A DNA stretch of 64,000 bases, from positions 36,674-100,673 of the forward strand of contig CANSAP010000004.1 of the NCBI GenBank assembly GCA_947644715.1, given 5' to 3'. The notes beneath the pieces were generated by a model that saw nothing but the letters and a program-made list of their open reading frames with translations, made no database searches and had not been told where the DNA came from. The translations under genes were made by a program, and so were the position numbers. The stretch is from an uncultured Bacteroidales bacterium (lineage in GTDB: Bacteria > Bacteroidota > Bacteroidia > Bacteroidales > Muribaculaceae). Shown one piece after another: positions 10,701 through 19,434 of this stretch. Numbering within the stretch: position 1 is the first letter of the stretch; each line of letters begins with the position of its first letter.

Positions 10701-10959
10701 CCCCTTCTGCAAAACGGAGTTTGGGAGTGATGGCACAAGCCGCATTATTAAACAAATTGGCACCGGAGGCAGATGTCCCCTTAGTGGCTGAATACAGCTC
10801 ACCGTTATAGGTGATGCCTGCATCAAGAATCCATCCACCGGGCGTAGAGCCGCTTCCGAAGTCCTCGGAGTAGGTCTCCGAGTCCTGCGCATATCCTTGT
10901 GCGAACGGCAGCAATGACATGCACATCGCCAGGATTAGGGTTAAGTAATGGTGTTTCAT
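7771..10959 (-). CDS. Large secreted/cell-surface protein with carboxypeptidase-regulatory-like repeats and a C-terminal sorting-like domain
   Basis: 1062 aa; signal peptide; TYSEDFGSGSTPGGWILDAG (choice-of-anchor-like); repeated VSGVVTTAAGEKAAEAAVVLSI...; C-term VYTPAGLLIKRDATLKEVKTLPAGLYIFRGRKVVVK. Confidence 0.75.
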   Translation of the reverse strand: MKHHYLTLILAMCMSLLPFAQGYAQDSETYSEDFGSGSTPGGWILDAGITYNGELYSATKGTSASGANLFNNAACAITPKLRFAEGEKLQFQAKRDMRNSSYSAVKICWSPDRTNWQEVATVTSYRAGGTVELQSNYNYQDVEVSMPEGEGYVGFFINVMYIDNVKGGTLVPVDFDAYVSSVDMDTKATVNTLYTPTMTISNLGNAVDASSYTAALYAAPKTDDDSDLAFEKICDITPVDMPAQSIVELSAAWMPHAVGSYVMYMSMTRGEDVLTTGNVNVTVREESASVEYTIGVPGVFSNGKSVPIDLNYYKAESQVVYSQAILESYGIKPGMKIGGVKYKGYYQYGAIEKDLNGVMRVGIQPWDSETVTTSNYAEFTSYLGTQSEYNRSAGTATDPIDFIDITFDTPFVYEGGNIIVATIRHESDNCNPYHFEYMECAEDRAIYRKIDSGDLDSKTYSRASAVPVPYFTVINEPATVSGEVTYKEEAVAGAVVTLESDGVIYSGTADEQGHYSISVVQSDRIYNVTATAEGHPEFKGEETVSFAEGDVTYNIAFGEWPFVSGVVTTAAGEKAAEAAVVLSIDDLTFAATTDEQGAYKVLVDRHDATFNVSVDYAKAPIYAGTVDVADADVTNDIQLADFTKERLYTLNIAVTDVRGESLDGVAYTLKSDNFDETYPAEETKLDAEGKSTVTVYGGANTFTLTMAGMKTLEVTVDVNKTTDLTLTLTEDVNVPEIKGFEIDHDVMTGENDVLVWWNEDLPVVEEEDAEAPARSAANPAEKFIISLDGEEVGETESYYYVLENIGTGAHEISVVAKYDVAQSEAATTTVTINADDYVKVTFNITTNNEESTDGLMLAIAEKAEDGDEYEIQVLHGVVEIPYLPKGTYLVEMEAPAAYSYTAWDARELTFTEETTVDIEFEEVLGAPADLKAEAAQNTGTEHFNIDLAWGHEEGFNGKVQSYDILLDGEKVASTPDKNYTLTQVAAGAHTVGVCANYISGASEVTEQNVNLVSGIDGIDAEGETGDVYTPAGLLIKRDATLKEVKTLPAGLYIFRGRKVVVK

Positions 10960-11397
10960 AAATGTGTGTTATGATGATTAATTAGGGTTGGTTGTCAGCT
11001 TGTTTCATTGCACTCTCTACCATTAGTCTTTCTCTTGAGCCTTAATCCAATACATTATATGCGCGCTTTTCGCATATTTCATGCTAAACCCATTGGTTTG
11101 CCAAAATAAATGTACCTCAATGATAGAAGTATCAGTGTTTGCAACTTTGTTATACAGCGCCAAAGTTAAAAAGAATTATCCTTTTCTGCAAATTTTTCTT
11201 CACCTTTTTTCTCAATTCTCCATTTTCACCCCCTTATCCTGCCTCTGCTTCCATTCAGTGGTTTGCTTACATTGCTTTCTTTACTTATAGTGTGAAGTCC
11301 AGATGACTTCTCACTCTTATTATGAACCAATCCCCGTGCTCCGATGTTATAATAGCAAACGATGAGAATTATATAAACTCTTAATACTATTGATATT

Positions 11398-11604
11398 ATG
11401 AAAACACTTGCTATCATTTCCTACATCTTGGGAGCTTGCCTTCTTGCAGCTTCCTGCTTCACCACCGGTGTCGCTCTCACTTGGTGGCTGGGTGGCGCAG
11501 CTGTCGTGCTGTTAGTACTCGGCTGTATCTTCCAGTTCAATGTGAAGAAACATGAGGTTGACGACATTATCAATGCCGAACGCAACACTCACATGCATGC
11601 TTAA
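11398..11604 (+). CDS. Small two-TM membrane protein
   Basis: 68 aa, MKTLAIISYILGACLLAASCFTTGVALTWWLGGAAVVLLVLGCIF; followed by a strong terminator. Confidence 0.6.
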   Translation: MKTLAIISYILGACLLAASCFTTGVALTWWLGGAAVVLLVLGCIFQFNVKKHEVDDIINAERNTHMHA

Positions 11605-11637
11605 CTGCAGAGGTTCCCGCCTCTGTCTCTGCATAAC

Positions 11638-11682
11638 AACACAACCGACGGCGCATGTTTTTCATGCGCCGTCGGTTGTGTT
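11638..11682. terminator. Bidirectional intrinsic terminator
   Basis: 20-bp perfect stem AACACAACCGACGGCGCATG / CATGCGCCGTCGGTTGTGTT with TTTTT loop, between convergent genes. Confidence 0.9.
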
Positions 11683-11697
11683 TTCGCTTCCTGCCTG

Positions 11698-12432
11698 CTA
11701 TCCGAACATCTGCTCGGCCCGGGCAAGTGTCGCGGGCTTACCTATGTCTATCAGTTGCAGCTCAGGCAGATAGCTATGCCGCAACTGGTATCCTCGCCGG
11801 GCCATGTCGAGGTAGTAGTCAATCACGCTGAACTTGCCCGTCCAGCCATGCGCCGGCATCGCGCGCAGCATCGCAGGCGAGATTACATGTATGCCGCTGA
11901 AGGCCTCTTGCGTCATTCCCTCCTCGGCACGAAAGCCGGCAGGGCGCCATGCGTCGTCGGTCAGGTTATGCCAGCCGCACAACTCGCCGTCGGAATTAAA
12001 CACGAGGCGCCGGCTTGAATCACGACCGGAGGTCAGCAGTGTGGCCGATGCGCCTGACTCCTTGTGACGCTCCATCAGTGAGCGCAGCGGCGCATCGCTC
12101 AGTATATCAACGTTATGCACCAGCACCGGCTCCTCATCCTCACAGAACAGTGGCGCGGCATGAAGCAGTGCCCCGCCGGTGTCAAGCAGCGCTGCACGCT
12201 CATCGCTGAGGCGGATGCGCAATCCGAAGTCATGAGTGGCCAGGAATTCTTCTATCTGCTCGGCAAAATGATGCACATTTATCACTATATCGCTGAAACC
12301 CTGCTCTTTCAGCCTGCGCAGAACGCGCTCCAGCATAGGCACTCCCCCGACGGGGACAAGCGCCTTGGGATGCTCCAGTGTCCAGGGACGAAGACGGGTG
12401 CCGAGACCGGCGGCCAAAATGAATGCTTTCAT
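11698..12432 (-). CDS. Sugar-1-phosphate nucleotidyltransferase (MurU/MobA-like)
   Basis: MKAFILAAGLGTRLRPWTLEHPKALVPVGGVPMLERVL; overlaps the upstream kinase gene. Confidence 0.85.
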   Translation of the reverse strand: MKAFILAAGLGTRLRPWTLEHPKALVPVGGVPMLERVLRRLKEQGFSDIVINVHHFAEQIEEFLATHDFGLRIRLSDERAALLDTGGALLHAAPLFCEDEEPVLVHNVDILSDAPLRSLMERHKESGASATLLTSGRDSSRRLVFNSDGELCGWHNLTDDAWRPAGFRAEEGMTQEAFSGIHVISPAMLRAMPAHGWTGKFSVIDYYLDMARRGYQLRHSYLPELQLIDIGKPATLARAEQMFG

Positions 12433-13844
12433 ATCTCTTCTCTGATATTTTGCTCACGATGAATGAGTAGAATCCGCACCTGCTCAGCGCCAAAACGCTC
12501 GCGAAGCATCCGGGCAAGATGCTCGGCGCAGTAGACTGACCTGTGGCGTCCGCCGGTGCATCCGAAGCCAATCTGAAGGCTGCTGAAGCCCCGCTGCACA
12601 TAGCGGCTGACGGCCGGTGCCACCAGCCCAAAGGCTCCTTGCAGGAACTGCTGCACCTCCCCTCGCTCCTCAAGAAATTCGATTACCGGCAGGTCGCGAC
12701 CGGTCAGCGGCTTGTATTGCTCATAGCGCCCGGGGTTATGCATGGCCCGGCAGTCAAACATGAAGCCGCCGCCGTTGCCACTCAGGTCTTCCGGATACCC
12801 CTGCTTGTAAGAGAAACTGAAGACGCTGACGGTCAACAATTTGTCCTTGGCTGCGGTGGCTCGCAACCGCTCCATCGACAACACCTTCCCCAGGCAACGG
12901 CGCAACTCGGCCAATTCTCCGAACAATGGAGAGGCCAGCAACTCGGCTACATTGTCAAGCGCCGCGGGAATGCTCTCGACGAAGTGAGCCTTGCGCTGGG
13001 TGAGGCCGCGCAGCCCGTAGGCTCCCAGCACCTGAAGAGTGCGAATCCACACCATCAATTGCAGAGAACGCTCCATCTCTTCGCGCGACACCTTTCGGTG
13101 CTTCTCCAATTCCTCCATATAAATATCGGCCATGCGCCGGCGGAACTCCGGAGAAAACTTAGCTCTTGCCTGCCACAGGAAGGAAGCGACATCATACATC
13201 ACCGGGCCGCGGCGCGCACTCTGATAGTCAATGAACCAAGGTTCACCTCCCTTTACCATTATATTACGACTCTGGCAGTCACGGAGCACCAACCCCGTCA
13301 ATTCAGCCGGAGTCTCCTCAACCATCTGCGCCAACACCCGGAAATCAGCCTCAAGAGCATCCTCATCCGGCTCAACTCCGACGGCTTTCAGGAAGCAATA
13401 CTTGAAATAATGCAGGTCATACATCACATGCCTCCCCTCCATCCTCCTGACCGGATAAAGCATCTCCTCGCCGATTCCGGGAGCAAGCTGCATCCCGACC
13501 AGCGCACGCATGGTGCGGACCGTAACCTCCTCCCCCGCCTCGCTGCCGAGCAGGGAAAAGAGCTGACAGTCGCCCAGATCCTCCTGAAGATAAACACCCT
13601 TCGAGGGGGAGACCCCGAAGATTTCCGGCACATGGCACCCGGCCTCACGAAAAGACTTGGAGAGGTTGATAAACGTCTCATTCTCACGCACATCGGAGCC
13701 AATAACACCCACGGCACTCCCCGCCTCCGAGCTGAGACGGAAATAACGGCGGGCACTTCCGCTCCCCGTGAGCGGGAGCACTGCTTCCGGCTGCCCACCG
13801 AAATGAGCGGCATATAAGGATTGAAGTTGCTGCATATGTTCCAT
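12429..13844 (-). CDS. AmgK-like phosphotransferase fused to a RapZ C-terminal domain
   Basis: N-term APH-like fold (TGSGSARRYFRL, VLRDCQSRNIMVKGGEPWFIDYQSARRGPVMYDVASFLWQ); C-term MFDCRAMHNPGRYEQYKPLTGRD...LQIGFGCTGGRHRSVYCAEHLA as in RapZ. Confidence 0.85.
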   Translation of the reverse strand: MEHMQQLQSLYAAHFGGQPEAVLPLTGSGSARRYFRLSSEAGSAVGVIGSDVRENETFINLSKSFREAGCHVPEIFGVSPSKGVYLQEDLGDCQLFSLLGSEAGEEVTVRTMRALVGMQLAPGIGEEMLYPVRRMEGRHVMYDLHYFKYCFLKAVGVEPDEDALEADFRVLAQMVEETPAELTGLVLRDCQSRNIMVKGGEPWFIDYQSARRGPVMYDVASFLWQARAKFSPEFRRRMADIYMEELEKHRKVSREEMERSLQLMVWIRTLQVLGAYGLRGLTQRKAHFVESIPAALDNVAELLASPLFGELAELRRCLGKVLSMERLRATAAKDKLLTVSVFSFSYKQGYPEDLSGNGGGFMFDCRAMHNPGRYEQYKPLTGRDLPVIEFLEERGEVQQFLQGAFGLVAPAVSRYVQRGFSSLQIGFGCTGGRHRSVYCAEHLARMLRERFGAEQVRILLIHREQNIREEI

Positions 13845-13974
13845 ACCGCAAAATTAACAAAACATTTTTGAAAAGTCCCGAAAAATTCGTAACTTCGCGC
13901 GGCAAACCGAAACACTCTCATCCCCGCAGGTGTTATCAGAAAGAATATACAACCCCAATTATATTACTGTATTA

Positions 13975-15222
13975 ATGGCAAATATTGATAATTACAATTT
14001 CGCCGGCAAGAAGGCCATCGTTCGCGTGGACTTCAATGTGCCCCTCGACGAGAACGGCAACATCACCGACGACACCCGCATCCGCGGCGCTCTCCCCACT
14101 CTGAAGAAAATCCTCGCCGACGGCGGTTCCCTCATCCTCATGAGCCACATGGGCAAGCCCAAAGGCAAGGTTAACCCCAAACTCTCCCTCTCCCAGATTC
14201 GCGAAGCTGTGGCAAAAGCTCTCGGCACCGAAGTGAAATTCGCTCCCGACTGCGCCAAGGCTCAGGAAGAAGCTGCCGCCCTCAAGCCCGGCGAAGTGCT
14301 CCTGCTCGAAAACCTCCGCTTCTATCCCGAGGAGGAGGGCAAGCCCGTAGGCATCGACAAAGCAGATCCCGCTTATGACGACGCTAAAAAGGCCATGAAA
14401 GAGAGCCAGAAGGAGTTCGCGAAAACCCTCGCTTCCTATGCTGACGTCTACGTGAACGATGCCTTCGGCACCGCCCACCGCAAGCACGCCTCAACAGCCG
14501 TCATCGCTGACTACTTCAAGCCCGAAGACAAAATGCTCGGCTACCTCATGGAGAAAGAGGTAAAGGCTGTTGACAATATCCTCTCCAACATCAACCGCCC
14601 CTTCACCGCCATCATGGGAGGCTCTAAGGTGAGCACCAAAATCGGCATCATCGAAAACCTTATGGACAAGGTGGACAACCTGATTCTCTGCGGCGGCATG
14701 ACCTACACCTTCGCAAAGGCCCTCGGCGGAAAAATCGGCGACTCCATCTGCGAAGATGACAAACTCCAGCTCGCCCTCGACATCATCGAGAAGGCAAAGG
14801 CAAAGGGTGTGAACCTCGTGCTCGGCTCCGACTGCGTGGCCGGCAACGCTTTCAGCAACGATGCTGAAACCATGATCTGCCCCTCAAATGATATCCCCGA
14901 CGGTTGGGAAGGCATGGATGCCGGTCCCGAAACCCGCGAGGCTTTCCGTGAGGCCATCCTCCCCGCAAAGACCATCCTTTGGAACGGTCCCGCAGGTGTC
15001 TTCGAGTTCGACAACTTCACCGCCGGCAGCCGTGCCATTGCCGATGCAATCGTTGAGGCCACCAAGAACGGCGCCTTCTCCCTCGTGGGTGGCGGCGACT
15101 CAGTGGCTTGCGTCAACAAGTTCGGCGTGGCCGACAAGGTGAGCTACGTCTCCACCGGTGGCGGCGCTCTGCTTGAAGCCATCGAAGGCAAGGTGCTCCC
15201 CGGCGTGGCAGCAGTGAAATAA
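13975..15222 (+). CDS. pgk: Phosphoglycerate kinase
   Basis: [36 protein letters not shown]...[13 protein letters not shown]...[13 protein letters not shown]. Confidence 0.98.
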   Translation: MANIDNYNFAGKKAIVRVDFNVPLDENGNITDDTRIRGALPTLKKILADGGSLILMSHMGKPKGKVNPKLSLSQIREAVAKALGTEVKFAPDCAKAQEEAAALKPGEVLLLENLRFYPEEEGKPVGIDKADPAYDDAKKAMKESQKEFAKTLASYADVYVNDAFGTAHRKHASTAVIADYFKPEDKMLGYLMEKEVKAVDNILSNINRPFTAIMGGSKVSTKIGIIENLMDKVDNLILCGGMTYTFAKALGGKIGDSICEDDKLQLALDIIEKAKAKGVNLVLGSDCVAGNAFSNDAETMICPSNDIPDGWEGMDAGPETREAFREAILPAKTILWNGPAGVFEFDNFTAGSRAIADAIVEATKNGAFSLVGGGDSVACVNKFGVADKVSYVSTGGGALLEAIEGKVLPGVAAVK

Positions 15223-15253
15223 TCAGTCCCGCCGACTGATTCAAAGATACAGT

Positions 15254-15290
15254 CCCGCAGTCGAGTCAAAGGCCGACTGCGGGGCTTATT
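15254..15290 (+). terminator. pgk terminator
   Basis: CCCGCAGTCG...CGACTGCGGG hairpin followed by a T-containing tract. Confidence 0.6.
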
Positions 15291-15380
15291 ACATCCTGAC
15301 AACAGCTCGACTTCATTAAAAAATCAGGGCGCAGGGAGCAAAAACATGTTGTAAAACATACTTTTTAGAAGCACTGACCC

Positions 15381-15411
15381 TTTGCCGTCTCTAAATATTT
15401 CAGTAATTTTG
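15381..15411 (+). promoter_or_regulatory. Bacteroidetes-type promoter upstream of the exbB/tonB operon
   Basis: TTTG (15381-15384)-N19-TAATTTTG (15404-15411). Confidence 0.75.
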
Positions 15412-15541
15412 CAAAGTTATATTTACAGGGACAATAATACAACCCCCGGCGCGTATATTATTACGGATATAACTTCAAAGATAGGAATATAACCTGAAAC
15501 AAAACAACTAATATTAATAACCAAAATTCTCACACATCACT

Positions 15542-16390
15542 ATGGAAGCTACAACTCCCAAGCCCGCAGCCCCCAAAGCTGCTCCCAAAAAGAAAGAAGA
15601 GAAGATCTCTAACGTTAAGGGTATCGCCAATGCGTTCCTCGTAATCGTTATCTGCGCCATCTTCGCAGTATGCCTCTTCATCTTCGTTCTCGGCGACCCC
15701 TCCAACTTCTCCGACAACGACCCCGTTAACGGTCACCCCCTGAACTATGCAGGCACCGTGTATAAGGGCGGCTTCATCGTGCCTATCCTGATCACCCTGC
15801 TCTTCACTGTAATCGTTCTCTCCATCGAGCGCTGGATTGCCCTCGCTTCCGCTAAGGGTAAAGGCTCCGTGCCCAAATTCGTAATCGACATCAAGAGCGA
15901 CCTCGCTGCCGGCAAGATCGACCAGGCTCTCAACCGTTGCAAAACTCAGAAGGGTTCCGTAGCTGCCGTAGTACACGCCGTGCTCGTGAAGTACAAAGAG
16001 CTTGACGCCAACACCACCCTCACCAAGGAGCAGAAGCTCACTATCCTCCGCAACGAGGTTGAAGAAGCCACCGCTCTCGAAATGCCCTCACTGCAGCAGA
16101 ACCTCCCCATCGTGGCTACACTGACCACTCTCGGTACTCTCGTAGGTCTTCTCGGTACTGTAATGGGTATGATCAAATCATTCCAGGCTCTGGCTAACTC
16201 CGGTGCTCCCGACGCTACTCAGCTCTCCACCGGTATCTCTGAGGCTCTGATCAACACCGCTACCGGTATCGCAACCGGCGCGCTGGCTGTTATCTCCTAC
16301 AACTTCTACACTAACAAAATCGACAACCTCACCTACGCTATCGACGAAGTTGGTTTCTCTATCGTAGCTACTTTCTCCGCTACCCACTAA
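15542..16390 (+). CDS. exbB: MotA/TolQ/ExbB proton channel family protein
   Basis: IVPILITLLFTVIVLSIERWIAL...LPIVATLTTLGTLVGLLGTVMGMIKSFQAL...ATGIATGALAVISYNFYTNKID. Confidence 0.93.
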   Translation: MEATTPKPAAPKAAPKKKEEKISNVKGIANAFLVIVICAIFAVCLFIFVLGDPSNFSDNDPVNGHPLNYAGTVYKGGFIVPILITLLFTVIVLSIERWIALASAKGKGSVPKFVIDIKSDLAAGKIDQALNRCKTQKGSVAAVVHAVLVKYKELDANTTLTKEQKLTILRNEVEEATALEMPSLQQNLPIVATLTTLGTLVGLLGTVMGMIKSFQALANSGAPDATQLSTGISEALINTATGIATGALAVISYNFYTNKIDNLTYAIDEVGFSIVATFSATH

Positions 16391-16465
16391 TCCCCTGCCC
16401 GCAGGACTAAAGTGACTAAACGGATAAATTCACTGCATTAACCAATCTTATAAGTCAATAGCAAT

Positions 16466-17209
16466 ATGGGAAGAGTTAAACAAAACAAGAAGAGCACGTT
16501 CATCGACATGACCGCCATGTCTGACGTGACCGTGCTCCTGCTGACCTTCTTCATGTTGACTTCAACGTTCTTGGCTAAAGAACCCTTCCAGGCGAACACC
16601 CCTCCCTCGGTGTCCACTGAAGAGATGCCTCTGAACAACGTGGCGCAGGTTCTCGTAAACCCCCAGGGTAAAGTCTGGATTACGATGACCAACGACACCA
16701 CTCAGGAAGCCTCCAACGAGAAAATGCGTCTGGAGCTCCTTGAAAACATGACCAAGGAATACGCACAACAGACCGGCAAAACCGTGTCCTTCACCCCCGA
16801 ACAGAAGCTCGCCTTCTCAAAACTCGGATCCTTCGGCGTTCCCTTCCAGGAACTCCCCGCCTTCCTCTCCGCTGACACTGAAGTTCAGGACCAGTGGATT
16901 GCAGGCAAACTCGAAGACACAGGCCGACACACCGGTATTCCGGTGCACTACCTCTCCGAAGCTGAGAAAGAGAGAATCTCCGCCTCCAAATATCAGAAAG
17001 GTCTCACTGAGTACCAGATGTGGATCATGGCTATCTCACGCACGTCTAACGACAACCTCAAGAAAGCCATCTCCAAAGGCACAGGTTTCTCCCTCAAGGC
17101 TGACCAGTCTACCCGCTTCGAGACAGTGCACATGATTATGGATAATATGCAGACCATCGGTAAAAACAAATTTACCCTTGTGACTGCCCTCAAACAAGAA
17201 GAATCATAA
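16466..17209 (+). CDS. exbD: ExbD/TolR biopolymer transporter
   Basis: FIDMTAMSDVTVLLLTFFMLTSTFL; second gene of the TonB operon. Confidence 0.88.
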   Translation: MGRVKQNKKSTFIDMTAMSDVTVLLLTFFMLTSTFLAKEPFQANTPPSVSTEEMPLNNVAQVLVNPQGKVWITMTNDTTQEASNEKMRLELLENMTKEYAQQTGKTVSFTPEQKLAFSKLGSFGVPFQELPAFLSADTEVQDQWIAGKLEDTGRHTGIPVHYLSEAEKERISASKYQKGLTEYQMWIMAISRTSNDNLKKAISKGTGFSLKADQSTRFETVHMIMDNMQTIGKNKFTLVTALKQEES

Positions 17210-17213
17210 GGAC

Positions 17214-17972
17214 ATGGCACAGATTGAATCAGGCGGTGGCAACGGCAAAGGCAAGAACCACCAGAAAAAAATGACCATCCGTGTGGACTTCACTCCCATG
17301 GTTGACATGAACATGCTTCTTATCACGTTCTTCATGCTGTGTACAACGATGATTAAGACTCAGACTCTTAACATCGCACTCCCCTCCAACAAGGAGAACC
17401 TGAACACGGAGCAAATGAACCAGGCCAGTGCAGCCGACGCTGTGACTATCATCGTCGACGCCAAGCGCCTCCCCAACGGACAGCCCGATACCATCGGCGG
17501 CATCAAGCCTGAGATTTACTACTACGAAGGCAAACCCGCTGAAATCCCCACCGCTGAAGGCGGCATCAAAATCCTTGACGAAACTGACCCGGCCAACATT
17601 AAGGTCAACATGCCTGCCGGCCAGGAGAAGCTCGTCAAAGCTACCTTCAACATGGGCGACAAAGACGGCATCCGCAGCCTCATCACAAAGCGTAACAAGG
17701 CAGTGCTCGAAGCCATCAACCCCCTGCGCGAGAAATTCAAAGCAGGCGAGCTGAACCAGGCTCAGTTCGACAGCCTCGCCCGTATCGTCCGTAACGACGA
17801 GCAGTATGGCAAACTCACCATCATCATCAAGGCAACCGACGCAGCCTCCTACGGCTCTCTCGTAGCCCTGCTTGACGAAATGCAGATTAACCAGATTGCA
17901 CGTTACCAGATTGATAACCTCACGGCTCAGGACAAAGCCCTCCTCGAGGACTTCCAAAGCCGTCATAAGTAA
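17214..17972 (+). CDS. exbD: ExbD/TolR biopolymer transporter (second copy)
   Basis: IRVDFTPMVDMNMLLITFFMLCTTMIKTQTLNIALPS. Confidence 0.88.
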   Translation: MAQIESGGGNGKGKNHQKKMTIRVDFTPMVDMNMLLITFFMLCTTMIKTQTLNIALPSNKENLNTEQMNQASAADAVTIIVDAKRLPNGQPDTIGGIKPEIYYYEGKPAEIPTAEGGIKILDETDPANIKVNMPAGQEKLVKATFNMGDKDGIRSLITKRNKAVLEAINPLREKFKAGELNQAQFDSLARIVRNDEQYGKLTIIIKATDAASYGSLVALLDEMQINQIARYQIDNLTAQDKALLEDFQSRHK

Positions 17973-18017
17973 CCTGAGTAAGATTTATTAACCCGACTAA
18001 TAAGAAGACATACACAT

Positions 18018-18890
18018 ATGGCAAAAGGAGTAAATCTTACATCCGGTGAATGGACCAACATAGTATTCGATGGTAAAAACAAGGACTTCGGTGCATACGT
18101 AATGCGCCAGCGAAGCAACCGTCGCCACTGGATGGCCCTGATTGGTCTCATCATTCTTCTGATAGCTATCGCTGTGGCTGTAATCTCTTACAGCGCTTAC
18201 CTCGACTTCAAGAAAGCTGAAGAAGAGGCTCGCGCCAAGGGTGAGCAGATGAGCCAGATTGAAATGCTCAACGAACAGGAAGCTCAGGAAGAAGAGGAAG
18301 AAGTTAAATATGAAGAGCAACCCGAACCGGAAGAACAGACCGTCGAAGAGCAGGTGGCCTCTCAGCAGGTAACCGCTATCGCTATCGTGGATAAAGCCGA
18401 TGCTGACAAGGAAGTCAAGAACATGGACGAAATCCAGGAGAACGAAGCTCAGGTAGGTGCTGTTAACCAGGAAGGTAAAATCGACGTTGGCCAGGTAAAC
18501 GACGCAGTGAAAGCTGTGCAGGTCGTTGAAGAGGTTAAACCCGAAGTTAAAGTCGCTCCCGAACCCGAAAAGATTTTCGAGGCAGTAGAGCAGCAGGCAT
18601 CCTTCCCCGGCGGTCAGAGCGCTCTCATGAAGTGGCTCTCAAGCAACCTCCGTTACCCCGAACTCGCACAGCAGAACAATGTGCAGGGTAAGGTTATCGT
18701 GAAGTTCACGGTTGAGAAAGACGGCAGCATCACCAACCCCACCGTTGTGCGTGGTGTTGACAAAGAACTCGATAAGGAAGCTATCCGCGTAGTTCGCAAG
18801 ATGCCTAAGTGGAGCCCCGGTAAGAACAACGGTGCAGCCGTTCGCTCTTACTTCACACTCCCCGTCACCTTCAAACTTCAGAACATGTAA
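18018..18890 (+). CDS. tonB: Energy transducer TonB
   Basis: Single TM, Glu-rich linker, C-term ASFPGGQSALMKWLSSNLRYPELAQQNNVQGKVIVKFTVEKDGSITNPTVVRGVDKELDKEAIRVVRKMPKWSPGKNNG. Confidence 0.95.
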   Translation: MAKGVNLTSGEWTNIVFDGKNKDFGAYVMRQRSNRRHWMALIGLIILLIAIAVAVISYSAYLDFKKAEEEARAKGEQMSQIEMLNEQEAQEEEEEVKYEEQPEPEEQTVEEQVASQQVTAIAIVDKADADKEVKNMDEIQENEAQVGAVNQEGKIDVGQVNDAVKAVQVVEEVKPEVKVAPEPEKIFEAVEQQASFPGGQSALMKWLSSNLRYPELAQQNNVQGKVIVKFTVEKDGSITNPTVVRGVDKELDKEAIRVVRKMPKWSPGKNNGAAVRSYFTLPVTFKLQNM

Positions 18891-18912
18891 TCCCCGGCTT
18901 CACAGCCTCAAC

Positions 18913-18948
18913 AATAGAAAGTGCGCCCCACCGGGCGCACTTTCTATT
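18913..18948 (+). terminator. TonB operon terminator
   Basis: AATAGAAAGTGCGCC / GGCGCACTTTCTATT, at least 15-bp stem. Confidence 0.85.
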
Positions 18949-19035
18949 TAATCACAGACTTATTTTTTCTCACAGAGGATTAATACGCAAATGGAAGTGG
19001 TCAACTGACCGGCAACACAACGTAACCATCCGAAT

Positions 19036-19231
19036 AAGTGACTGTTCAAAATTAATTTATATTATTTTCGAGGCTGTTTCCGAGAGATTTCAGCAAGCTG
19101 AAGAGGGAACGGTGCGGGCACCGTGACCGATGAGACTTGGCTGAAAGCGCCGGAAAGAGGCCTAAAATAATATAAATTAATGGCAGAACACAATCACTTG
19201 GTTAGTATAAATTAATTTTGAACAGTCACTT
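19036..19231. repeat. Palindromic intergenic element C (CGGG-loop hairpin family)
   Basis: 26-bp perfect inverted repeat (19036-19061 / 19206-19231); second arm copy ATTAATTTATATTATTTT (19051-19068) / 19164-19181; apical hairpin ACGGTG-CGGG-CACCGT at 19109-19124 within GAAGAGGGA...GACCGATGA. Confidence 0.75.
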
Positions 19232-19434
19232 AAAGCCGACAATTCAACACAACGCCAAACTATGGATGTTTGATAATTGCAGCGAAAATACTAAACGCAG
19301 AATCCATATCGTTATATGAATACCGGCAATGGTCGGCTGCATCATTTATATATTTTCACTGCTGCAGCTCCGATAAATGCCGGGACACACAACAAACATC
19401 CCTGTCCTCAAACCAAACACAATACCACAACAAA

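Noticed and set aside
12543-13817. 424-aa plus-strand ORF
   Set aside because: Antisense shadow of the AmgK/RapZ-like fusion gene; no recognisable motif.
17229-17966. 245-aa minus-strand ORF
   Set aside because: Antisense to exbD; shadow ORF.
18999-19010. 12-bp palindrome GGTCAACTGACC
   Set aside because: Isolated single short palindrome, no repeat elsewhere noticed and no clear position relative to a start codon.
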